Shown here in pieces: positions 23,816 through 33,872 of a stretch of DNA of 64,000 nt. Every line of letters starts with the position of its first letter. Position 1 is the first letter of the stretch. The notes below the pieces were generated by a model. That model saw only the letters and a list, made by a program, of their open reading frames with translations, searched no databases and was not told the DNA's origin. The translations under genes were made by a program, and so were the position numbers. Origin of the DNA: Phascolomyces articulosus (Eukaryota; Mucoromycota; Mucoromycetes; Mucorales; Lichtheimiaceae); the NCBI GenBank assembly GCA_025677815.1, contig JAIXMP010000030.1:496001-560000 (forward strand). The letters are read 5' to 3'.

Positions 23816-25388
23816 TATGATTTTGTTGATTTTAAGAAGCAATTCCGTCAAGAGAATAATATTGTTAATAGATGTAGAAAGAAAAAAGCTCTCTTTTATA
23901 TGGTAAAATCCTGGACCTGCATGTGCCTGCAAAGTCTCAAAGAGTTTGAAACCCCACCAAGTTTTAGTAACTATGTATGTAGGTCACCCATATTTTCAAC
24001 ACTTTTTTATAATACACATCTATACTCCTAACCACTAATTGTTTGCATTATTGATTTTATATTGGCGTAATATGGAATTTAAACTAACCAATACGTTTAG
24101 TCCATCCCGATCGAGTTCACTTGATACATCGATCATTGATATATATTTTTTTTCATTACTGTATCGATTTCATAGTCAAATAACTGCTCCTTTATATAGT
24201 TATATAAGATAATATATTTATACAAATAACTAGCCTATTTACATTATCAATCTTTCCTTCTTCTTTCATGTTATAAGGAATTTGATTGATAATACATGCG
24301 GTATAATTATATATATTTCTTCAACGTCAAAAAAAAGGTAAAGGAGTCAGAATGATATGGCTTATAAGTTTATTTGGTAAGAAATGCATTGTTCTGCGTG
24401 ATTGTTTAGTATGTATCTGTAGTCTTTTATGATTCAGCAAACGCTTTAACAAATTAGATCACGTCATCCAGAAATTTAAAATTCTGCAAAGGCTACGGAT
24501 AATCGTCAATCAGAAACGTTTCATCTGCGGGCGCATATGCAGCTCTTCTCACTATAGTACCAAACAAAAAAATACAAATGCAACCATGCTTTTAGGAAAA
24601 GCAGATTGATTTTTTCAGATATCATCTTGTGATTACCAACACTTTCAGTACATTTAGATTCCTTGTTAAAATCGCCAAAGACCATATATATATAGTCAAA
24701 AAAGTTGAAAATCTGGCTATCATTAACAACAATGCCCATCGAAACACGTCATCAACATACCATTTATTACAGTAAATGGGTTTTATCTACTAGTTCACAT
24801 ATCGTAATAATACTTTCTTCAACAGATAGGAAAGCAGCAATTACTCAATCAAGTCAACAAAAATTTCGATATTTTGGTTGTACGTAAAATACCAACTTAT
24901 GTAGTACATAAAAACTATGATGTAATCTATTTTGGTATGCACCGCCGTAGTGAAACAAACAATTGTGATGCTTACCCTTGTTATTTATATACGAGTGTCT
25001 GTAATACTGTTTTCTTATTGTCATATTCGCTAATAAGATTACCTACCTAAAAAGTGGGAATGATGTAACTTTTTTTAAGAAAAAAACTCATTCTTTATAT
25101 AACTTTTCCGTTTAATAGATGATAAATAATAATATTAATAAATAGTATGACCCTTATTGGAAGCATATATATATTGATCTGACGTGTTGCTAATTTCTCT
25201 TTTCTTAATTTCTTTATCAAATATAAATCGTTCGTTTGAAAATTATCGCACATTTATCATCTTATTCTCTACAACGTTATAAATAACTGATAAAGAGAAA
25301 TAAATAACTGTGTATTATTTATGTTCTGTTCTATATCTATTAAATTACACGACCATTTCCACAAATCTTGTTACTACAAAAGTTACTA

Positions 25389-25410
25389 CAGTCTACCCTC
25401 GGTTTTTGCA
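25389..25410 (+). repeat. Solitary pogo/Tigger-type terminal repeat
   Basis: CAGTCTACCCTCGGTTTTTG (continuing CA), preceded by TA at 25387-25388, matches the terminal repeat of the intact pogo element at 46723 in 19 of 22 positions. No matching right end was found nearby, so this is the end of a deleted or decayed related element. Confidence 0.55.
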
Positions 25411-26819
25411 CTTCCGATTTCTGAAACCCCCTCCACACACACTTTTAACACCTTTTTTTTTTTTTGGAAAAGCAATTTTACTTAAGAAAATCGCAATTTG
25501 CAACCTGCAACATGGGTTCAAGTGTGGTGCATCTGATCTGGTGGAAAAATATATCTTGTATGCACGATAATCATACATAATTTTACATGATGCATCTTTC
25601 CAGTGGTTTCATTATCGATTACAAAACATGAATTTCTTTTTATTCCATATAGTTACTTGATATTTACATGATAATATTCATGAGCATAACGACGAGCAAC
25701 TCTACTATCACCATTTCCACCAATTGGAACAATACCACAGTTTCTTTCTCTCCTTCTCAAAAAGTAAGAAAAAGTGGAGCGCACAGGAACACGATTGTTA
25801 GGGAAGGTCTTCTTAAAAAATGCTATAATAAGCTGCTTTATACTTGTAGATACCCCGTTTATCAGTATACTCTCCCCAAATTCTGTCTTCTTCTTCCAAT
25901 GTAAGTTTTGCGAATGGTTTAGATATCATTATCGGCGCGTAATTAATGATGATAGAATTTTTTTATTCAAAAAATGAACACATCTCATAATGGCTAAAAA
26001 AACAATGCGTCCTATATACTATTCACAAGCCATATTGCCTAGTTGCAACTTTATTTGTCTGCTACAATGCCTGGTGCTTGAATAAAAAAAATGTGTTAAT
26101 GCGTGTAAAAGAAAAATAAAGCAAGATGTTATTTGTTGATGTTATCTTGTGCGAAACCCTCGTTTATGATTTCCGCACCTCTACATTTTCTACATCTATT
26201 TTCCGGAAGTAAAAGGAGCGCTTGATCTCGCTCTTACCACTTGTGTTATATATTATCTGTAAGCTCAACATTTCAATGTGTATATTGCGTGTGCGATTGT
26301 TTTTAACGGTAGATAGCTCATATATAATTTCTTCATATTTTGACTTGCTTTTTTAATAATATAATCCCAGTCAACAGTTATTATTTGATCTCTCAGATCC
26401 AATTTGGTATAGGTATATACTTTGGATGCTATATTGATGGTGATACTGAATAGGAACCTTTTTATGCTTGACAGTTATAATCACATCGAAGCACCTCGCT
26501 TCCTTCTTACCTTAAAATAACAAATTCAATCAATAATTATTTGGAATCAGGAAAACTTTATAACTGATGGAATTTCATAAACAATATAATTGATAGATCT
26601 GGTATTATTGTTAGTTGCGTTGGGATGGGTAATAATAATGATCTGTTTCACTATATGGGTTCTATATCCAGATGTTGCGTAGAGCGTACAAAGTCAAAGA
26701 ATTGGATCATGTATTATATTCATTGTAAAGAGAAATCTTGCAACACGAACATTAGTTAGTATAGCGCGTGTGCGGCCCAGAACATCTAAATGCATCACAG
26801 ACTTGTTATTGCATCAAAC

Positions 26820-27375
26820 TTCCTCTGAATTAAATTCATTAGTCTGTCTAAGAAATAAGCGGCGGTGCCCAAAGAACGCTACAACAAATAATAGAAAGTA
26901 AAAGTTATCAGCAGTTGAAACAATCGAGATTTTAAAAATGGGGAGACACACTGATGCGATCTATATTGGTAGGGATGACATAGAGCTTGGTTGTCTGGAA
27001 ATTCGGAAGAAAAATAATTTAACGAAAGTATTTGTGGGCATATTCATAAAATGCTAATAATCGTGCGCGATAAGCTCATGAAATTGATAGAGGAGACACC
27101 ATATCTTGTGAATGAATAACGTATCATTGGCTATGTAATTGTGGGGTATATAAGTTCGATAATGGTTTTTGTTTGACATTGGTATTAACAACATATTTTT
27201 TGGAACTGCTTAAGGAAATAAAATTAGTTTACTCGGTATAGATATCCCCAAAGATTTGCTACACACATTCGACGAATGAAACCAGTCGCACACCCTAATA
27301 GGAACAAGAATTTTGTTGTGCGTATGGAACTACTATTAAAATTAGTGGCTATTGGCGAAAATAAAAAAAAACGTT
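26820..27375 (+). pseudogene. Second decayed nuclease-like fragment
   Basis: A frame from about 26820 contains a stop at about 26898 and then reads VETIEILKMGRHTDAIYIGR followed by DIELGCLEIRKKNN. The arrangement GRxxD ... ExR/K again suggests a PD-(D/E)xK-like core with the lysine replaced by arginine. A frameshifted continuation reads MLIIVRDKLMKLIEETPYLV and IIGYVIVGYISSIMVFV, a pattern I associate with repeated hypothetical proteins of Mucoromycota. Multiple stops and shifts show it is dead. Family assignment is inference. Confidence 0.3.
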
Positions 27376-29853
27376 GAAGATGTCTTTGAAATTTTCAGCA
27401 ATCATGAAATTCCGTTGTCAGGTGCAACAAATGCATTTAATGTAATTGAAGATTCTTTGCACTTGATGGTGAGGGTAATTAATGTGAGTTTTTCAAGTAC
27501 ATATGTACATGAGAATGAATCAACTAACTGACCAGTTATATTATTAGTTTATAACCAAGTCGTCATATATCTAAACTTACATTTCATTTCATACGCTCAA
27601 CACGCAGCAGGTACCCGTGCCAGTTTTTATTAGTGATAAAACAGTCCGTTTTACTACAAATAATCCTAGTACCACAGCAAAAATTTGATATTTATTGCAC
27701 ATGCATACACAGATATGTATAGGAATATATCGAAACTTGAGTAGTGTGGTAGTAGAACAAAATAGTTGTTGAAATAAATATATAGATATTTGGAAATTTT
27801 CTGGAGATAACTGCGATGATCAAATAGATCTATTTTACCTTTATAATGAACATTAAAGTAAGTAGTAGAGGAGGACAAAAGGTATACCCAAAAATGTAGT
27901 ATATAAGACTGAATTTTGATTCGACACAGGTAGTCTAAAAATATAATGGATAGTTCCGGGAAATGGAACGATACATAATTAATGCATGTTTCCTATCTTG
28001 CTCTAAAGTTACTTTTCCCTGCTCAACAACAATTATACTGTTTTCGAATGGTTATCAATACTGCCATTGGCAAATAGTAATGATGGTGATTAAAGATAAA
28101 TAATTGTTTTGCAATGTTTTATCGAAATTTCAAAATGTTTCTTCGTTGTTATGTCTTGTCAAGTATATATATTTATCAATAGTCTTAAGATAACACGATA
28201 ATAAAGTAGTTACTGGTGAAAACATATTTTTTCGATAAGTAGTTGATATTCAAGACTGTCATTAACATTACTCACTCAATTAAATAGTATATTCTACTAT
28301 AGAGAAAGAATGTGGTCAATATTTAATAAGAAAACGACAAGCTAGTTATTATATAGTAGTTATATTACTATTATAACCAATGAGATAAGAGAAGTGATAA
28401 ACAATCGACTGCCTATCAATTATTTAGAAGTTTAAGAATATAATCGTAACGGTGGTGGTGGTGGTATCCATTACTATAAAAATAGTATGTATATAATAAT
28501 AGAAAACCCAATTAACCTCGCCATTTTTTATGATCTACGCGGCAAATGTGATTTATATATAATAAGAACATCTTCAATGCAGCAGCCCAAAAGGACTATT
28601 TACCTGTTATTCCTTACCCAGAAAAAGTCTGCTACATGACCTACTACTACTACACGCACTTTTTCTTTGCTACAACAGGGTTCTCATAAAAATATGTATA
28701 AATATTATACAGTGTAAAATTATTTCAGGAATGCATAGCAGTGCTATTGTTTTTATTTTATTATATCTTCTATACTATTATTTAAAGAATTCATGTAAAA
28801 AGAAATATTAGAAAGCTTTCTTAAATGGGGTATACAATATAGCAAAATTATATAAATTAAAGAAGCACCACAGCTTATTTAATTTGTTGGGGAAAAAACG
28901 AGAAAAGCCGATGGTTCTAATTGACAAATATACAAGAAAGGATAAACAAGACGAGGGCAAGTATTTTTGGGTTCTTTCGGAAACTCGCAGCGTTTATTTT
29001 TATAATCTGATGTCAATTGAGACGAAATGATCGTATATTTTATAATATATAGAATGGTAAAAAGTGCATCTCTTATGATAGTAGTGGTTGTGGCCCATAG
29101 GGGATGCTCTAGACCATTTATGACAAGATTCATTGATCCAGATCTATGGTTAATTATAGCGCCCATGGTGCAAGTACATGTCTAATCCAATGTGGCTGAT
29201 GATAATGATGAAGGAAAGAGTGGCCCTGATCCCATTTATCCAAGAATATATATATCACATCCAAAAATAAAACGTTGACCGAGATTTTTTTAAAAACTGT
29301 ACTACAAAAGCAATTTACCGGGTTTACAAGACCCCGTCAAAATTTAAGATGACATTTGTTTACTCCAAAGAAGAAGAAAAATTGGATTAGTATTTCTATA
29401 ATCGTTATTATTTGTATAGATCTGGAAAGAACAACATCCCGATTTATTCATGTTATATAGATTTAGTTAGGTTATTTACAGCAGATAGAGAAAGAATTTA
29501 AAAAAGCCACGATATTTCATCTTTTTAAGTAGATGGAGTGTTTGTTTGTTTAAATTGGCCGGATAAGTTCGGCGTTATACAAATTAAACTTTTTTTCGTT
29601 ACTTCTTTAAAACCAAAATAGACCAAGTCCGCATCTAGTAAATATATAAGATTTTTTACACGTGTTGCTATAGGTCCGAGAGAAGTGAGGGGGGTATGGT
29701 TTTACAATGATAGTAACTGATAGTAAAAGTATATGGTGGTAATTTTAATATATTTACAAGTCATGAAAGAGACGAAGAAAAAAAAAGAAACAAAGCAAAA
29801 TGGGTATATCAATTAGAAAAAGAAAAAAGTAATAGTAGTAGGGTTGTAGTATA

Positions 29854-30240
29854 TTAAACAGGAGAAGATGGCGCCATTCTATGTCGTAACATAGCAAGGG
29901 GCATATTATCATCTTCTTCCTCTTCTATTAGTCCTTGTCGTAATTTCTTCAACATGTTTCGTAGATGAACTGTATTTTGTAATTTAGGAGGTCCTTGATG
30001 GTTATTATGTAATTTCATACGAGTTGCCCAAAGTATTCGTTCTTGCTCTTGCCACGACGACACTGTCCTTTTTGATGGAGGAATTCTATTACGTCGATGA
30101 TAGTAATGATCGTATGAGGATGATAAACGTTGTTGTTGTTGTTGTTGCTGTTGGGGTGGTGATGATGATGGAGCTGGTGGTGTAATAGTAGCAGCTACAG
30201 TTCTTGCAGAAAGAAGTTTTGACCATAAATTATCCAACAT
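29854..30240 (-). CDS. Small glutamine-rich hypothetical protein
   Basis: A single-exon frame of 128 residues from ATG at 30240 (an upstream in-frame ATG at 30261 would add seven). It has a polyglutamine run of CAA/CAG codons near residues 33-40, a basic central segment (YYHRRNRIPPSKR) and a conserved-looking stretch WQEQERILWATRMKLHNNHQ followed by LRNMLKKLRQGLIEEEEDD. The basic, acid-poor N-terminus could be a mitochondrial presequence, but this is not certain. It is divergent from PET117, with starts about 290 bp apart, so the two may share a promoter. Family not recognised. Confidence 0.5.
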   Translation of the reverse strand: MLDNLWSKLLSARTVAATITPPAPSSSPPQQQQQQQQRLSSSYDHYYHRRNRIPPSKRTVSSWQEQERILWATRMKLHNNHQGPPKLQNTVHLRNMLKKLRQGLIEEEEDDNMPLAMLRHRMAPSSPV

Positions 30241-30532
30241 GATTGTACGAAAAATGAGCAAAGAACGAAAGAAATATAGAAAGAAGAAGAAGAAGAAGAG
30301 AATGAGCGCCTTCTTTTTTTTTTTTTTTTTTGATGCAAGATATAATGAAGGTAACCCTCAAATGGCAATTACCAATGTTTTGCCAGGTTTGGCAGTCCGA
30401 GAACAGGTTTTGATAGTTTCGGGTAGCGTGTCATCATCAACACCAGTGAGTCAAAAAAAAAAACCAAGTTATTGGTTTTCTTCTTTTCCACCCCTTGTTA
30501 CTTGTTCTTCTTTCGGTTTATTTAATTCCATA

Positions 30533-30925
30533 ATGTCAACAAAAGCAAAATTAACATTGGGTGCTTCTGTCGTTTTCTGCATTGGCACTGTATATGGTGT
30601 TCATTATTTACAACGTTTTGAAAAGGAGGTAAATTGACTCTAGGAAATAGAAATGGCAGGGAATATTAAAATAAAAAAACCTCCGTCGATTCAAAGAGAG
30701 AAATAACCCATGGTGCAGTCAACTTGGAATTAATAAATGTCACTTTTGCTGTTTTAGTTAATGAGACAAGGCATTGAAAAAGACGATGAAAGAAGAAAAA
30801 AATTACAGCAACGTGAAGAAAATATGCGTGAATTAGAAGAACAACAAGTGTTACATCAAGAGTTATTAAAGACCCAAAAAGTATCTAGTGCACCTTCAAG
30901 CGAACCAGCTTCGGATGATGATTAA
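30533..30925 (+). CDS. PET117: Cytochrome c oxidase assembly protein PET117
   Basis: Small mitochondrial inner-membrane protein needed for complex IV assembly; in yeast it couples Cox15 haem A synthase oligomerisation to assembly. Two exons, 30533-30628 and 30758-30925, give 87 residues, within the family's range. Residues 1-32 contain the single membrane segment (LTLGASVVFCIGTVYGVHYL) and the typical F-E-x-E after it. The second exon begins LMRQGIEKDDERRKKLQQRE, the family's best conserved part, followed by a charged coiled region and an acidic tail. The frame is also open for 98 codons upstream of this ATG, but that sequence is lysine-run and phenylalanine-run low complexity, so the ATG at 30533 is taken from homology. 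Confidence 0.88.
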
Positions 30926-31043
30926 AATATATATAAAGAAGTTTTAGAGAGAAAAAAAAAAGTAGATGATTTTTTATTATGATATAAAAAAAACTATTTA
31001 TTTTCCCCCCCTCAAGGAAAAGATGTCAATTTGATCTTTGCCT

Positions 31044-31721
31044 TTAAGCAGATTCACCCTATAATAAAATAATAATAATCAAAATTAGCATAAATATTCA
31101 TACAAGCCACCATATAAAACGGATTCCATCCCAAAATCACTTATTCGACCATTTTCTATCAAATCTATAAATCAAATCTTACCTGCTTGAAGACGTAGGT
31201 CAAGTGGCACTTGCCACAGTATTGACGGTCCTTGTGCCAAGCCATGAAGACACCAGCACCACAGGTGGCGTTGGGGCATTCACGTCGGAGACGGGTAATC
31301 TTGCCAGATTCATCAACCTTGTAGAACTTCAAGATAGCGAGCTTGACCTTCTTGTGCTTGTGCTTGATCTTCTTGGGGGTAGTGTAGGTTTTCTTCTTCT
31401 TCTTCTTACCACCACCCAAAAGTTCGGCGTTCAAGTGAAGGGTGTTGTTGTTTTCAACACCGTAGACGGAGAGTTCACCGTCAACCAAGTTCTTACCAGC
31501 GAAGGACAAGAGTTGAGCTTCGGCAGGGATGCCTATAACAAAAGTTTTTTTTTCCATTTAGAGGTCGCGTATTTTTCTTTTCAATGAATTATATATGAAA
31601 TTGCTATGGATTAATTACCTTCACGCTCAGCGATCATGCTCTTGACAGCAGAGATGGAGGACGAACCATTGACGTCCAAAGCGAGGGTGTTGCCTTGAAG
31701 GGATTTAACAAAGATTTGCAT
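31044..31721 (-). CDS. UBI3: Ubiquitin-like / ribosomal protein eS31 fusion
   Basis: Precursor fusing an N-terminal ubiquitin-type domain to small-subunit ribosomal protein eS31 (RPS27A/Rps31). Exons 31619-31721, 31183-31532 and a tiny last exon 31044-31058 (GESA) give 155 residues. The eS31 part is conventional: lysine-rich linker ([20 protein letters not shown]) and a zinc-binding C-terminus with four cysteines ([20 protein letters not shown] then [10 protein letters not shown]). The ubiquitin part is highly divergent. It keeps Lys6, Lys27, Lys48 and a Gly-Gly end (GGG before the lysine run), but lacks Lys11, Lys29, Lys33 and Lys63, has serine at position 44 instead of isoleucine, has Leu42 for Arg42, and is one residue shorter near position 54. 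It would not act as canonical ubiquitin. Comparable divergent fusions are known in other eukaryotes (FUBI-eS30, nematode UBL-1-eS31). Confidence 0.9.
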
Positions 31722-32837
31722 CTTGAAGCTTAACAGATAACTCGATTGTTTCGAAAAAGAATCTGTTATAAATAATTTTATGTCAGTAATGATCTCTTAT
31801 ATTGTGCTGTTATACCCGTCATTGCAAGAGTTTTATATTCATAAATAATAGTAATAATAAAAAAAAGCTGAATGTATACCGTACCTTCCTTATTATCTGG
31901 GAAAGAGAAGGAAACAAAAATGTCCAAACGCCACTCACACTTTTATGTTGCAAGAAAAAAATTTTTTTTTTGGAAGAGTATGTACTCCGACAGGAAGATT
32001 TTATGGTTTGGTTGCTGCGACGACTGTTTTGTTCCTTTCCTACATGCTTATGACATATCCATCCATGATGATTAATAACATATTATGGATACTATGGTAT
32101 AATTTTATTAATATTTAATAGGTTTATAAATGCCTTTACATACATATAAACGTGAATATTACTCAAATAACAGGTTATCTTTATCTATATATATAAAACA
32201 TCTATATAATAAAATTTGATATAACCATGTTTTACTGCTTATTGATCATTCGGGAATAGTACAGCTACTGAAAATGTTACATATATTAATGAAATAAAAA
32301 GAATAAATGTTTAAAGATGCTGATTTTTGCATATGTTGGATTGGACATAAAGTACAACTATGAAAAAAAATGTTGTCAATTAAATGTTTATGTAGCGCAA
32401 ATGGATGACAATTTAATATCAGCTAGTAAATATATCTGTCAGATGCTTTTCCCCGCTTTATCGAGTTTAATATCTAGCAGTAGCATGAACTTTATATTTA
32501 TATTGCTATAAACTAGCAAATTTCAAAGAAACAAAAATACAAAAACAACAAAAAACCGGTTTCTTTTATAAAAGGCAATAAGGGAAGAAAGGTGGGATTA
32601 TGATGTAAACAATACTTGACAAAAAAAGGGGGAGAGAGATTATTGGAAACTATAATAAAGGTATGAGATATTTCAAAGGATCATGATTGAATAGAGTGTA
32701 ATATGTGTTAATATATATGAATGTGTGTTTTATCTAGCACGTTTTTTCTTAAAAAAAAATAGGACAACAAAGATTTCATCTTATTATTTCTATCTTCCAC
32801 CATCTTTAACATGGATCCATTATCCTTTTTCTTGCTT
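31722..32837. other. Intergenic between UBI3 and UBC7 genes
   Basis: About 1.1 kb containing the UBI3 promoter (minus strand) and the 3' side of the UBC7-like gene. It is AT-rich, with short frames only and no domain seen. Confidence 0.5.
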
Positions 32838-33872
32838 TCACAATCCAAGGGTCTTCATTGCATTTTGACGAACAATTTCATTATATCGTTCGCGATCCGT
32901 TCGCCAGATTTTCTAAATAGTTTATAATGTATCAGTATCATTGCTAAATGATATACAGTCAAGAGAAAAGATATGGGATAAATAAACTTACACAGGCATC
33001 AACATTAGCACCACTTTCATCATTAGGTTCTATCGACAAAAGAACATTTATCAGTTTTAATTTCTATTGGATCTTCTTTATTCCTCTCGAGCAAAAAAAA
33101 AAAAAAAAGCAGTTTACACTAACCAGCCAACATGCTCACAACACTTAATAAAATCTTTTCTACACTTTGAACGGGACTCCAACGTTCTGAGCTGCTTTCA
33201 TACATGTTGGGATCGTCTCCAGGTGGATGTAAAATGGAAATACAAACAGTGCCATTAGCATATACGTTGGGATGGAAAAAATCGCATGTGAATTTCATGG
33301 TGGGAGGACTCAATGGATAGTCCTTTGGAAAAGTAAGTGTTGCTGGAAATAATCCACCTTCAAATGGTGTACCTTCAGGGCCACTATTATATAATCCATA
33401 AAAAAACTCCATCGTCAATATACAAATGCATCAAATGATATACAATTCCATCCTTTCGAAAAAGTAGCACTTTTCCCCTTTCCCTACACGCAATAGTTCC
33501 AGAAAAAAAGGCACATACGCGATAAGAGCTTCCCATTCGAAAAAGTTATTTTCGTCAATCGGACCTATAGAGATGGAACAAAAAATTGAATCGTAAGTTC
33601 CATCCATCTTTTCCCTTTTTCCATGAACAGTAACATATTCTTAATAAATAGTCGAAAGTGTGTGTAAATTAGATTTACCTGCTGTGATGCCTTCGGGAGC
33701 ATTCAAGGTCAACTCTATTCAAATTTTCACAGAACATAAAAAAGGGTGAAGATTTGACATTAGTATAAATACACTCAACATTATGAATAGAAGAATAATG
33801 ATGAATAATACCTCGGTATTCTGTCATGAGACGTTTTAATGCTGTTGATCCTGTGTTCCTGTTTCCATACAT
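32838..33872 (-). CDS. UBC7: Ubiquitin-conjugating enzyme E2, UBC7/UBE2G2 type
   Basis: E2 enzyme acting in ER-associated degradation with Cue1/gp78- and Doa10/Hrd1-type partners. Six minus-strand exons join in frame: 33812-33872, 33679-33714, 33519-33564, 33124-33383, 32992-33029 and 32838-32912, giving 171 residues. The UBC fold is complete: HPN motif ([20 protein letters not shown]), catalytic Cys95, and the acidic loop insert after it ([14 protein letters not shown]) that marks the UBC7/G2 class. The C-terminus QNAMKTLGL is like UBE2G2. The start is the uncertain point. The ATG at 33872 gives an unusual [15 protein letters not shown], while relatives begin MA-G-x-ALKRL, so a short first exon spliced to the CACAG acceptor at about 33852 is possible. 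A GTAAGT site with an open frame upstream (about 33960-34042) could not be joined sensibly. Confidence 0.9.

Larger units (their letters stand above)
23816..29853. other. Gene-poor AT-rich region with element remnants
   Basis: Six kilobases without a supportable intact gene. It contains a solitary pogo-type terminal repeat near 25389 and a decayed nuclease-like fragment at 26820-27375 (listed separately). Short frames at 24521-24887, 25310-25570, 25668-25977 and 28879-29166 show no domains or consistent splice structure. The rest is low-complexity A/T DNA. Confidence 0.45.

Noticed and set aside
24521..24739. Minus-strand frame containing VFGDFN, reminiscent of an endonuclease GDFN motif
   Set aside because: No other endonuclease or reverse-transcriptase motif nearby in any frame; a four-residue match is not evidence.
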